A stretch of DNA of 64,000 nucleotides from Lachnospiraceae bacterium. Lineage in GTDB: Bacteria > Bacillota > Clostridia > Lachnospirales > Lachnospiraceae. Under the pieces are notes generated by a model. It was not told where the DNA came from and searched no databases. It worked only from the letters and a program-made list of their open reading frames with translations. The stretch spans positions 1 through 64,000 of the forward strand of contig VSNG01000020.1 in NCBI GenBank assembly GCA_009774175.1, read 5' to 3'. Made by a program: the position numbers and the translations under genes. Positions 22,469 to 31,611 of the stretch are shown one piece after another; the first letter of the stretch is position 1; every line of letters begins with the position of its first letter.

Positions 22469-25168
22469 ATGAAACCATTAACCTTTATCGACGAGCACGG
22501 CAGCTTTACTATGAAAAACCCGGAAAATACCAGCTATCTGTATTTTCCACTCGCCTCGGAAAACGGCTTAAAAAGCGCGGTGACACCAAATCTCGGCGGC
22601 GACGCCAAAATTGATCAGGAAACCTTCCTGTTAGAACCTGTCAGCGCGGAAAACCTTCATAATAACCGATCAACGCGAAATTTCTGGTGCGTCGTTGAAA
22701 GTGTCGGCGCTTATTCCGCCGCAGGCGCTTCCGCCGCACAGGAAGCCGCCAGATTTACTCCCGGACAGGATGAAAGCGAGCTGTCCGCCGGGTTTATGTG
22801 GCATACCCTCCGGCGCGTCTCCAAATCTTTTCAGTTAGAGTCGAACGTGACCACTTTTCTGCCCAAGGACAGTAATGTGGAGATTCATTATATTACGGTA
22901 CGCAATTTATCAGCCCGGCCGCAGCGTCTGATCCCATACGGCGCCATTCCCATTTACGGCCGCAGCGCGGACAACATCCGTGATCACCGCAATGTAACTT
23001 CCATGCTGCACCGTATACGGGTAACGCAAAACGGGGTGCTGGTACAGCCCACCATGTCCTTTGATGAAAAAGGCCACCGCCCCAACCACAAAATTTATTA
23101 CGTCTGCGGTTTCACCGGCACGGGCGGGACACCGGAGCGTTTTTATCCGACTGTGGAAGAATTTCTCGGTGAAGGTGGCACTTACACGCATCCCCGCACC
23201 CTGTATGATATTGATAACGGCGTTTCCGCTTTCAGCGAAGCCGAAGGAAAAGAAGCGATGGGCGCTTTTCGTTTTCCCGAAATCATGCTTAAACCCGGAC
23301 AGACGGCGGAGTATATTCTGCTTGCAGGCGCGGCGGACAGCACGGAAGAAATCGACCGTCTGACCGAAACATACCGCACCTCAGGACAGGTACAGCTTGC
23401 GCTGGACGAAACCAGAACATACTGGCAGAATCAGGTGAACGTCAGCTATCACACCGCCGATCCGAACTTTGACGGCCTGATGAAATGGATCAGCTTTCAG
23501 CCCTTCTTACGCCGTCTGTTCGGCTGTTCCTTCCTGCCCCACCACGATTACGGGCGCGGCGGACGCGGCTGGCGCGATCTGTGGCAGGACTGCCTTTCCC
23601 TGCTTCTCATGGAGCCGCAGGGCGTCGGCCAGATGATTGCCGCAAATTACGGCGGCGTCCGCATCGACGGAACCAACGCGACCATTATCGGCAGCAAAAA
23701 CGGCAGTTTTATTGCCGACCGTAACGGCATTTCCCGCGTCTGGATGGATCACGCTCTCTGGCCGCTCATGACCACGAAGCTCTACATCGACCAGACGGGA
23801 GACGTGGACATTCTGTTGAAAGAGGTTTCTTACTTTAAAGACGCGCAGGTTATGCGCGGAACCGATACCGACGATCTCTGGCGTCCCAACGACGGCTGTC
23901 TGCAGCTCACCGCCCGGGGTGAAACCTATACCGGGACAATTCTGGAACATCTTTTGATCCAGCAGCTCACGGCTTTCTATGAAGTTGGCGAGCACAACAT
24001 TTACCGTCTGCGCGGGGCCGACTGGAACGACGCGCTGGACATGGCCGCCGAACGCGGAGAAAGCGTTGCCTTCACCTGCGCTTATGCCGGTAATTTGCGG
24101 GATCTGGCTTCCCTGTTACAGCTTCTGGAAAGCAGCTCCCAAATTGATTCCGTGGAGCTGTTAGAGGAGATCGCCGTCCTTTTAAACGACGACGAAGACA
24201 TGTTTGCCGACATTGACAAAAAGCACGAAATTCTCGACGAGTTTGCCGGCCGCTGCCGCCATACCGTAAGCGGCGGACGCAGGAGCTTTTCCCTCTCCCT
24301 GCTAACCGCCAATCTGATCCGGAAAGCAAACTGGCTGACCGGACATATCAGAACGCAGGAATGGATCGACGGCCCTGACGCGGAGGGATGGTTTAACAGC
24401 TACTATGACAACAGCGGCCGCGCCGTCGAAGGTTTCTTTGCAAATCAGACGCGCATGATGCTGACCGGACAGGTTTTCGCCATTATGGGAAATGTTGCGG
24501 AGAACGCGCAGATTCAAAAAATCGTAAAAAGCGCGGATCACTATCTCTATCAGAAGGAAATCGGCGGCTACCGGCTGAATACCAATTTCCACGAGTTAAA
24601 ATTTGACATGGGAAGAATGTTTGGCTTCGCCTACGGTGAAAAAGAAAACGGCGCTGTTTTCTCCCACATGACTGTTATGTACGCGAACGCCCTCTACCGC
24701 AGAGGATTCGTCAAAGAAGGCTGGAAAGCGTTAAAAACGCTGGCAGACGCCTCGCTTCATTTTGACGCCAGCCGCATTTATCCGGGCATTCCCGAGTATT
24801 TTAACAGCGAAGGACGGGGCATGTACCAGTATCTGACCGGCGCGGCAAGCTGGTATATGATGACCATGATTACGGAAGTATTTGGTGTCCACGGACAGGC
24901 CGGCGACCTTGTCATCCACCCTAAGCTTCTTGGCGGGCAGTTTGATCAGAACGGGCTGGCTTCCCTCACGGTGCCTTTTGCGGGAAAAACCTTCCGTATC
25001 CTGTTCGTCAACCAGAATCATAAAGACTACGGCAGCTATATCATCGACTATGCATCCTGCGACAAAACGGATCTTTGCGTGGATCGGGAAACCTGTCTCA
25101 CCATTCCCCGCCAGACGATCGCCGCTTTGTCAGATCAGACGCACGAAATCTGTGTCAATCTGATTTAA
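22469..25168 (+). CDS. GH94 glycoside phosphorylase, laminaribiose/cellodextrin-type
   Basis: 899 residues, the long GH94 form. The catalytic Asp lies in RLRGADWNDALDMAAERG near residue 515. Other landmarks: YLYFPLASENGLKSAVTPNLGG and LHNNRSTRNFWC at the N-terminus, HHDYGRGGRGWRDLWQDCL near 365 and SRIYPGIPEYFNSEGRGMYQYLTGA near 775 (phosphate/glycerol-loop region). It should split a beta-linked gluco-oligosaccharide with phosphate to alpha-glucose 1-phosphate. N-terminus and length resemble laminaribiose phosphorylases more than cellobiose phosphorylases, but this is from memory of the family; specificity is open. RBS AAAGGAGG before ATG. Confidence 0.8.
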   Translation: MKPLTFIDEHGSFTMKNPENTSYLYFPLASENGLKSAVTPNLGGDAKIDQETFLLEPVSAENLHNNRSTRNFWCVVESVGAYSAAGASAAQEAARFTPGQDESELSAGFMWHTLRRVSKSFQLESNVTTFLPKDSNVEIHYITVRNLSARPQRLIPYGAIPIYGRSADNIRDHRNVTSMLHRIRVTQNGVLVQPTMSFDEKGHRPNHKIYYVCGFTGTGGTPERFYPTVEEFLGEGGTYTHPRTLYDIDNGVSAFSEAEGKEAMGAFRFPEIMLKPGQTAEYILLAGAADSTEEIDRLTETYRTSGQVQLALDETRTYWQNQVNVSYHTADPNFDGLMKWISFQPFLRRLFGCSFLPHHDYGRGGRGWRDLWQDCLSLLLMEPQGVGQMIAANYGGVRIDGTNATIIGSKNGSFIADRNGISRVWMDHALWPLMTTKLYIDQTGDVDILLKEVSYFKDAQVMRGTDTDDLWRPNDGCLQLTARGETYTGTILEHLLIQQLTAFYEVGEHNIYRLRGADWNDALDMAAERGESVAFTCAYAGNLRDLASLLQLLESSSQIDSVELLEEIAVLLNDDEDMFADIDKKHEILDEFAGRCRHTVSGGRRSFSLSLLTANLIRKANWLTGHIRTQEWIDGPDAEGWFNSYYDNSGRAVEGFFANQTRMMLTGQVFAIMGNVAENAQIQKIVKSADHYLYQKEIGGYRLNTNFHELKFDMGRMFGFAYGEKENGAVFSHMTVMYANALYRRGFVKEGWKALKTLADASLHFDASRIYPGIPEYFNSEGRGMYQYLTGAASWYMMTMITEVFGVHGQAGDLVIHPKLLGGQFDQNGLASLTVPFAGKTFRILFVNQNHKDYGSYIIDYASCDKTDLCVDRETCLTIPRQTIAALSDQTHEICVNLI

Positions 25169-25187
25169 GTTCCGCATACGGAAAACA

Positions 25188-25210
25188 GGCCGCTAATCCG
25201 GCCGGCTTTT
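25188..25210 (+). other. short GC hairpin between the two GH94 genes
   Basis: GGCCG-CTAATC-CGGCC followed by GGCTTTTT. A five-bp stem with a T run; possibly a leaky terminator that lowers expression of the second phosphorylase. Confidence 0.35.
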
Positions 25211-25244
25211 TCTAACCCGATAATCAGAAAGGAGTTTACATAAT

Positions 25245-27656
25245 ATGAGATACGGATATTTTGATGAGGAAAACCGCGAATATGTCATCGAGAGACCCGA
25301 TACACCCGCACCGTGGGTGAACTACCTCGGTTCTCCCGAATACGGCGCGATTATCTCCAACAACGCCGGAGGCTACAGTTTTTCTCAATCCGGCGCCAAC
25401 GGGCGCATTCTGCGCTATGTTTTTAACCAGTTCGACCAGCCCGGCCGCTACCTCTATCTTCGGGACAACGAGTCGAAGGACTTCTGGTCCGCTTCCTGGC
25501 AGCCGGTCGGCAAAGATACGTCCCTGTATCAGAACGAATGCCGCCACGGCCTCGGCTACACCAGAATGACGGCGGAATACGGCGGCGTCTTTTCCGAAGC
25601 GCTTTACTATGTGCCGCTCGGAAAGTCTTACGAAGTGTGGTCTCTTAAGGTAACAAACCACACGGATCTGCAAAAAAAACTGACTCTGACCGGATACGCG
25701 GAATTCAGTAATCATAATAATTACGAACAGGATCAGGTGAATCTGCAGTATTCCCTTTTCATTACCAACACCCGTTTTGAAAAAAATCGGATCATGCAGC
25801 AGATTCACGGCAATCTGGACAAACTCGCCGAAGGGAAAAAAGTAGACGGCAAAAACATGCTGGAACGTTTCTTTGCCCTCGCCGGAGCGGAAGTTTCCTC
25901 CTATTGCGGCGACAAGGACACTTTCCTCGGAAAGTACCACGGCTACGGCGATCCGCAGGGCGTTGCATCGGGTAATCTGGGCAATGCGGTCAGCTATAAC
26001 GAGAACGCCTGCGGCGCGCTCTCCTGTACGGTTTCTCTCGCACCGGGAGAAACGAAGCGCATCGTTTTCCTGCTTGGCATGAAAGATTCCGCCGAAGCCG
26101 GAGCCATTGCGGACGCCTACGAAAATCCCGCCCACACGGTGGCGCGGGAATTGGAAGAATTGAAAGCATACTGGGATGAAAAGCTGCGTCCCCTGAAAGT
26201 AACGACGCCTTGTCCCGAATTTAATACCATGATTAATACCTGGAACGCCTACAACTGCTTTATGACTTTTATCTGGTCCCGCGCCGCTTCCTTTATCTAC
26301 TGCGGCCTGCGCAACGGCTACGGCTATCGCGATACCGTACAGGACATTCAGGGCATTATCCACCTTGCACCGGAAATGGCGGCGAAAAAAATCCGCTTCA
26401 TGCTGTCCGCGCAGGTTGACAATGGCGGCGGCCTTCCTCTCGTGAAATTCACGCACAATCCGGGCCATGAAGATACGCCGGACGACGCATCCTACCGTCA
26501 GGAAACCGGACACCCCGCCTACCGCGCCGACGACGCATTATGGCTGTTCCCCACCGTTTACAAATATATTTCCGAGACGGGGAATCTGGCATTTCTCGAC
26601 GAGATCATTCCTTTTGCCAACCGGGGAGAGGCAAGCGTTTACGAACACCTGAAACGAGCTATAGAGTTTTCCTTTGCACACCTCGGCCCTCACGGCACGC
26701 CTGCAGGGCTTTATGCAGACTGGAACGATTGTCTGCGGTTAGGGGCAAACGGAGAGTCCGCCTTCGTGGCCATGCAGTTTTACTATGCCATGACCATCAT
26801 GATAAACTTTTCCGAACAGAAGAAGGATGCGGAATACAACAAATATCTGAAGGAAAAGCAGATTGAAATCGGAACCAGGATTCAGGAATTGTACTGGGAC
26901 AATGATCGTTTTGTAAGAGGATTTACGGAAAGAGGCGAGCTGATCGGCGCTGCCGCTGATCCCGAAGCCAATCTCTGGTTAAACCCGCAGAGCTTTTCCA
27001 TCATCAGCGGACTTGCTTCCAGAGAACAGGCGAACGCCGCTCTCGACAACGTTTACAACAGACTGAATACCGAATACGGCGCAATTCTGATGGATCCGCC
27101 CTACCACACCCACGCCTTCGACGGCGCACTTGCGGTGATCTACAATCAGGGCACCAAAGAAAACTCCGGAATCTTTTCACAGTCTCAGGGCTGGCTGATT
27201 CTGGCGGAAGCGCTGCTCGGACACGGAGAACGGGCCTTTACCTATTTCATGGAAAATGCGCCCGCGGCGCAGAATGACCGCGCCGAAATCAGACGGTTAG
27301 AGCCCTATTGCTACGGACAGTTCACGGAAGGGAAGGCCAGCCCCCACCACGGACGTTCCCACGTCCACTGGCTGACCGGCACGGCTTCCACCGTCATGGT
27401 CGGCTGTGTGGAGGGCATCCTCGGCCTGCGTCCCGACCCGGACGGCATCCGACTGTCTCCTTCCATCCCCAAAAGCTGGACGCATTTTGAAATAGAAAAG
27501 GATTTCCGGGGCAGACATCTGAGCATCCGCGTCGAAAATCCCAATCAGCGGGAATCCGGCTGTGAAAAGCTCCTGCTAAACGGCAGGGAGCTGGAAGGAA
27601 ATTATATTCCGGCTAATCTGCTGGAAAGCGAGAATGACATCCTGCTGTTCCTCTAA
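25245..27656 (+). CDS. cellobiose phosphorylase, GH94
   Basis: 803 residues, the usual length. The N-terminus (MRYGYFDEENREYVI, then YLGSPEYGAIISNNAGGYSF) is that of clostridial cellobiose phosphorylases such as RaCBP/CbpA. Catalytic Asp in GLYADWNDCLRLG near residue 487; YRDTVQDIQGI and the C-terminal HHGRSHVHWLTGTAS phosphate-site region are intact. It converts cellobiose plus phosphate to glucose and alpha-glucose 1-phosphate in the cytoplasm. Chitobiose phosphorylases share the fold, but the N-terminal segment favours cellobiose. RBS AAAGGAG. Same transcript as the other GH94 gene; its stop codon overlaps that of the convergent AraC gene. Confidence 0.85.
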   Translation: MRYGYFDEENREYVIERPDTPAPWVNYLGSPEYGAIISNNAGGYSFSQSGANGRILRYVFNQFDQPGRYLYLRDNESKDFWSASWQPVGKDTSLYQNECRHGLGYTRMTAEYGGVFSEALYYVPLGKSYEVWSLKVTNHTDLQKKLTLTGYAEFSNHNNYEQDQVNLQYSLFITNTRFEKNRIMQQIHGNLDKLAEGKKVDGKNMLERFFALAGAEVSSYCGDKDTFLGKYHGYGDPQGVASGNLGNAVSYNENACGALSCTVSLAPGETKRIVFLLGMKDSAEAGAIADAYENPAHTVARELEELKAYWDEKLRPLKVTTPCPEFNTMINTWNAYNCFMTFIWSRAASFIYCGLRNGYGYRDTVQDIQGIIHLAPEMAAKKIRFMLSAQVDNGGGLPLVKFTHNPGHEDTPDDASYRQETGHPAYRADDALWLFPTVYKYISETGNLAFLDEIIPFANRGEASVYEHLKRAIEFSFAHLGPHGTPAGLYADWNDCLRLGANGESAFVAMQFYYAMTIMINFSEQKKDAEYNKYLKEKQIEIGTRIQELYWDNDRFVRGFTERGELIGAAADPEANLWLNPQSFSIISGLASREQANAALDNVYNRLNTEYGAILMDPPYHTHAFDGALAVIYNQGTKENSGIFSQSQGWLILAEALLGHGERAFTYFMENAPAAQNDRAEIRRLEPYCYGQFTEGKASPHHGRSHVHWLTGTASTVMVGCVEGILGLRPDPDGIRLSPSIPKSWTHFEIEKDFRGRHLSIRVENPNQRESGCEKLLLNGRELEGNYIPANLLESENDILLFL

Positions 27657-28405
27657 ACCATTGTATCCCACTGTATCACGTGATTCAGATCGCGGTATTT
27701 TTTCGGCGTCATGCCGACCAGCTCACGAAACTGCTGGATAAAATGACTCTGTGAGGAAAAGGAAAGATGGTTTGCGATTTCAATCAGCGCATAATCACTG
27801 TAACGCAAAAGATTTTTTGCCATCTCGATTTTCTGCCTGCGTATATAAGCGCTGACGGAATCACCCGTCTCCTTTTTGAACAGCCTTGAGAGATAGCTTG
27901 CGGACACGCCTAATCTGTCCGCAAGCTCTTCTATTGTGATTCGCTCCTTAATGTGAGAATAAATATATTCCTTACATAGATTAATATGTTTTGAGGTTGT
28001 ATCACTTCTGTGGATTTTCTGCATTTTCTCAGTATAATCCAGCACCATCTCATGGTGAAGCCGCTGTACCCCCTGAACGGTATGGATCTCATCCAGGCTC
28101 TGGATATAAAAATCGCTCATGCGAAAAGCCTGTTCCAGCTCCATGCCGTTTTGTCTGCACAGTCTGGTAATCATCGCTGTGGTAATCACAAAATGATATT
28201 TCAGATTCGTAACCGAATTTTTGGACAGCACGCCGACTCCCTCGCTGTCCGTAAACCGTTCCTCTTCGCAGTTTTTTCTGACCGCCTCCACATCGCCGCT
28301 TGTCACCGCCTGATAAAACTGAAATTCTTCCGTCGGCTGTCTGTGTTCCAGCTCGTCGATCTCATCGCCCGCTTCATAAAGAAGCCATTCGTTCTGATAT
28401 CCCAT
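27653..28405 (-). CDS. AraC-family transcriptional regulator
   Basis: About 250 residues. The last ~100 form the double helix-turn-helix of AraC/XylS proteins (ITIEELADRLGVSASYLSRLF near 170 and SFSSQSHFIQQFRELVGMTPKKYR near the end). The N-terminal part has no clear cupin and I do not recognise its fold. The frame opens at 28456, but ATG 28405 has AGAGGA just upstream and is preferred. Convergent with the GH94 genes, so it may control the phosphorylase/transporter cluster. Confidence 0.85.
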   Translation of the reverse strand: MGYQNEWLLYEAGDEIDELEHRQPTEEFQFYQAVTSGDVEAVRKNCEEERFTDSEGVGVLSKNSVTNLKYHFVITTAMITRLCRQNGMELEQAFRMSDFYIQSLDEIHTVQGVQRLHHEMVLDYTEKMQKIHRSDTTSKHINLCKEYIYSHIKERITIEELADRLGVSASYLSRLFKKETGDSVSAYIRRQKIEMAKNLLRYSDYALIEIANHLSFSSQSHFIQQFRELVGMTPKKYRDLNHVIQWDTMV

Positions 28406-28578
28406 CGTTCCTCTTTTCTGATGCACACCATCGGCGTCGTCTGTGATTGATTGCATTTTATCATACTTCTTTTTGAATTTACAAACAATTTTTAAATTTG
28501 CACCTCGTTTTTATATTTCATCCTGATTATCCCCTTTGGAATCAGCTCATTTCATGCAGCATTCATGCGAAATAAATT

Positions 28579-28607
28579 TTGAGTTTTCCTTTGAGTCATG
28601 GTATACT
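28579..28607 (+). promoter_or_regulatory. promoter of the carbonic anhydrase gene
   Basis: -35 TTGAGT (28579-28584), 17-base spacer, -10 TATACT (28602-28607), about 35 bases before the ATG. Confidence 0.55.
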
Positions 28608-28644
28608 CTTAGTATCATATTTCTTATAAAAAAGGATAGGAGGC

Positions 28645-29220
28645 ATGAAATCTATGGCACATCATGAAAATTTATCTGCAACGGACGCAATGTCGAAATT
28701 GAAATCGGGAAACGAACGTTATCTGGACGCTGCAACCAATCCGGGAGACGTTTCCAAACAGATTCGTCAAAAAACCTGCGATGAAGGACAGAGCCCTTAC
28801 GCTATCGTTATCACCTGCTCGGATTCCAGAGTAATTCCCGAAAGCATCTTTTGTGCAGGCATCGGCGAGCTGTTCACCATCCGCGTTGCCGGAAACGTAA
28901 TGGATCACCATCAGCTTGGCAGTGTGGAGTACGCTGCGGACCACCTTGGCACCAACCTCGTGGTTGTTCTCGGTCATACCCACTGCGGCGCAGTGGGCGC
29001 GGCAGTAACCAGCAGCCCTGACGGATTTGTAAAATACATAACCGACGAGATCAAAAAAGCAATCGGCGATGAGAAGGACGAGTTGAAGGCTTCCCGCCTG
29101 AACGTGGAAAGAAGCGTTTCCATCATCAAAGAGCAGCTTAAGCTTACGGATTCCTCCGATCTGAAAGTATGCGGCGCAATCTATCATATTGACAGTGGAA
29201 AAGTCGAGTTTATGGACTAA
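28645..29220 (+). CDS. beta-carbonic anhydrase
   Basis: 191 residues. Zinc ligands and catalytic dyad are visible: ITCSDSRVIPE (Cys, and the Asp-Arg pair) and VVLGHTHCGAVGAA (His, Cys), plus RVAGNV. It interconverts CO2 and bicarbonate in the cytoplasm. The start could also be ATG 28654; at 28645 AAAGGA lies eight bases upstream. Single-gene transcript with its own promoter and terminator. Confidence 0.92.
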   Translation: MKSMAHHENLSATDAMSKLKSGNERYLDAATNPGDVSKQIRQKTCDEGQSPYAIVITCSDSRVIPESIFCAGIGELFTIRVAGNVMDHHQLGSVEYAADHLGTNLVVVLGHTHCGAVGAAVTSSPDGFVKYITDEIKKAIGDEKDELKASRLNVERSVSIIKEQLKLTDSSDLKVCGAIYHIDSGKVEFMD

Positions 29221-29251
29221 GTCGTATTTGTCGTGAAATTCAGTAAGCAAG

Positions 29252-29285
29252 AAAACCGCCCTGCATTCCTGCAAGGCGGTTTTTC
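29252..29285. terminator. bidirectional terminator
   Basis: AAAACCGCCCTGC pairs with GCAAGGCGGTTTTT around a short loop, 30 bases after the carbonic anhydrase stop and also downstream of the convergent lsrF; T runs on both strands. Confidence 0.85.
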
Positions 29286-29350
29286 AGTGCGTCTTACGGC
29301 GCACGACTCATTTTCATCCGCTAAGACGTAGACCCAAAGGTATCATTTCA

Positions 29351-30226
29351 TTATTTGGTATCCTGGAAGAACTCGTATGCTTCCTTTGCCGTAGCGCCTT
29401 TATGCACAACCATATTGACAGCCTGCGCCATAACGGCGGGTTTCTGGCTCTGGAAAATATTCCGGCCCATGTCCACGCCTCTTGCGCCCTTACTGATTAC
29501 CTCATACGCCAGCTCCAGCGCCTCCTTCTCAGGAAGCTTCTTGCCGCCTGCCACCACGATGGGTACAGGACAAGCCGCCACTACTTCCTCAAAATCCTCG
29601 CAATTATACGTCTTGATAATATTGGCGCCCAGCTCCGCAAGAATACGGGTAGCCAGTTTGAAGAAACGGCCTGTGCGCTCCATCTGTTTTCCTACGGCAA
29701 CAACGCCCATCACAGGTACGCTGTAACGCATTCCCGCATTCACCGCCCTAGATAAATTATCAAGGCTGGAAAGCTGGCCGTCCGCGCCGATAAACGTCTG
29801 AATCGCCATACAGTCTGCATTCATGCGAACCACATCCTCAATATCCACCGCAAGCACTTCATGGGAAAGATCATCATTGAGCATGGAAGATCCGGATGTT
29901 GTGCGAAGCGCAATACCCTTCTGGCAGTTAGCCGGCACACACGTGCGGATAGCGCCTCTGGTTCCCATCAGGACGTCCACATAAGGAATCAACTGCGGAA
30001 GCAGCACATCCAATCTCTCCAGGCCTGCTGTAGATCCCATGAAATAGCCGTGATCAAAGGCAAACATCACCGTATTTCCGCTCACCGGATCGAAGATATT
30101 GGAAAGGTGTTTCTTCATTCCCCAGTCCAGATTGTTGGCTCCCTTTACATGAAAATCACCCTGATTCGCAAAAGGAACGTCAACCTTATAATCCTTCGCT
30201 ACTTTTAATCCATCTACATCTGCCAT
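29351..30226 (-). CDS. lsrF: 3-hydroxy-5-phosphonooxypentane-2,4-dione thiolase
   Basis: 291 residues, co-linear with E. coli LsrF: MADVDGLKVAKDY start, VMFAFDHGYFMG, GTRGAIRT, AELGANIIKTYNCEDF (Schiff-base Lys), CPVPIVVAGGKKLPEKEAL and GVDMGRNIFQS. LsrF is a class I aldolase-fold thiolase that moves acetyl from the AI-2 degradation product to CoA. Last gene of lsrACDBF, separated from lsrB by a hairpin. Confidence 0.92.
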   Translation of the reverse strand: MADVDGLKVAKDYKVDVPFANQGDFHVKGANNLDWGMKKHLSNIFDPVSGNTVMFAFDHGYFMGSTAGLERLDVLLPQLIPYVDVLMGTRGAIRTCVPANCQKGIALRTTSGSSMLNDDLSHEVLAVDIEDVVRMNADCMAIQTFIGADGQLSSLDNLSRAVNAGMRYSVPVMGVVAVGKQMERTGRFFKLATRILAELGANIIKTYNCEDFEEVVAACPVPIVVAGGKKLPEKEALELAYEVISKGARGVDMGRNIFQSQKPAVMAQAVNMVVHKGATAKEAYEFFQDTK

Positions 30227-30268
30227 TTTATATACCCTCCTTACTGTAACAGTCTCCGTCTTTCAACA

Positions 30269-30293
30269 GGACAGCGCATTTTCTGCGCTGTCC
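30269..30293 (-). other. intercistronic hairpin between lsrB and lsrF
   Basis: GGACAGCGCA and TGCGCTGTCC form a perfect 10-bp stem with a 5-base loop. There is no T run. As in the sugar transporter operon, it follows a binding-protein gene and may stabilise that mRNA. Confidence 0.65.
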
Positions 30294-30328
30294 GTGTGAT
30301 TAGTTCGTATCATATTGTTGACAAAAAC

Positions 30329-31522
30329 TTAGAAGTTGTAGTCGTTTACGTTGTCAGCGGTAAATACGGTTGTCTCAGGAAGCAGTACTACGCCGTTGTT
30401 GGTATCTGCCGTTGTGTCGCCCTCAGAGAGACAGTCGTTTGCCAGAATCTCACAATCGCCGATGCCGGGGATGTTCACCTTATCGCCAACCTTAACCTCA
30501 TTGCCTGCCGCAAGGTATGCTGCAAGGTAGCAGCCCATTGCACCCTGGATACCACAATCCCAGAGACCCCACTCATACAGAACGTCTGCATCGCAGTATT
30601 CCTTGATGGACATCGGGCTTGCAAAACCGGTAATCGTAATGTCATCCTTGCCAAGACCCTTGTTCTGTGCAGCCTTTAACTGGCCGGGAAGAGCGGTAGA
30701 GTCATTACAGATGATCAGGTCGATATCAGCGTAAGCATCCAGAATAGCCGCGCCGGTGGAAACAGCCTTCTCAGCATCCTGCTCGGAATAGTAGTTATCC
30801 GCAACCTTTACCCAGTTGGGATACTTCTCAGCGATGATCTTCTCACCTGCTACCTGCCAGGAGTTCTGGTCAGTAACAGTTGCCTGAGAATAATGCCATA
30901 CATACTTAACCTCGTCTGCCGCAGGATCAACGCCGCGCTTTGTCAGTGCATCCACAGACATATCAACGAGCATCTGGCCAAGAACCTCGGGAGTACCCTG
31001 AGATACCATCAGAGAACGCGCATCAGACTCAGCGTCGGAGTCCCATGTGCAGACTGCAAGGCCTGCATCCTTTGCTGCCAGAAGAGCGTCTCTCACGCCT
31101 GCTGCGTCTACAGTGGAAATACAGATTGCATCAGCGCCGCTTGCTACCGCATTGTTGATTACCTGTACCTGATCCGCCGCACTTGCTGTAGCGCTGCCCT
31201 GATAATCTACTGTGAATCCCCAATCAGCCGCATACTTCTGCGCGCCGTCATTGGCCGCCTCGAAGAACGCGTTACCTGTAAGCTTCGGAATAAATACAAC
31301 CGTCTTACCTGCAACATCTCCGCCTGCTGCCGGAGCCTCTGCCGCAGGTGCTTCCTCCTCTGCTGCGGGCGCCTCTGCTGCCGGTGCCTCCTCCTCTGCT
31401 GCCGGCGCTTCTGCCGCAGGAGCTTCCTGAGCCGGAGCCTCTGCCGCGCCGCCGCCGCACGCTGTCATGGTAAATACCATGGACATTGCCAGCGCAAGTG
31501 ACATAACCTTTTTCATTTTCAT
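30329..31522 (-). CDS. lsrB: autoinducer-2 binding lipoprotein
   Basis: About 397 residues. Signal peptide with lipobox TACG (VFTMTACGGG), then a linker with repeated EEAPAAEAPAA units (about residues 27-65), then a periplasmic-binding-protein domain of the ribose/LsrB class (VFIPKLTGNAFFEAANDGAQ; DAICISTVDAAGVRDAL; GFASPMSIKEYCD). The AI-2 ligand is assigned from the lsr context. The longer frame from 31552 is rejected because ATG 31522 follows AAGGAGG. Confidence 0.85.
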   Translation of the reverse strand: MKMKKVMSLALAMSMVFTMTACGGGAAEAPAQEAPAAEAPAAEEEAPAAEAPAAEEEAPAAEAPAAGGDVAGKTVVFIPKLTGNAFFEAANDGAQKYAADWGFTVDYQGSATASAADQVQVINNAVASGADAICISTVDAAGVRDALLAAKDAGLAVCTWDSDAESDARSLMVSQGTPEVLGQMLVDMSVDALTKRGVDPAADEVKYVWHYSQATVTDQNSWQVAGEKIIAEKYPNWVKVADNYYSEQDAEKAVSTGAAILDAYADIDLIICNDSTALPGQLKAAQNKGLGKDDITITGFASPMSIKEYCDADVLYEWGLWDCGIQGAMGCYLAAYLAAGNEVKVGDKVNIPGIGDCEILANDCLSEGDTTADTNNGVVLLPETTVFTADNVNDYNF

Positions 31523-31611
31523 ATCTTTTTCCTCCTTGTTTATTCTATCCAAAAGCGAATTACACTCTGCAATACGCTCTGAATAACATAACTGCTTTTA
31601 TAGTTCCCCTT

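Noticed and set aside
25236..26513. 425-codon minus-strand open frame
   Set aside because: Antisense to the cellobiose phosphorylase; high-GC third positions keep the opposite strand open by chance.
31320..31450. tandem repeat, possible CRISPR-like or minisatellite array
   Set aside because: It is the coding repeat for the Glu/Ala/Pro linker of LsrB, with no spacers.
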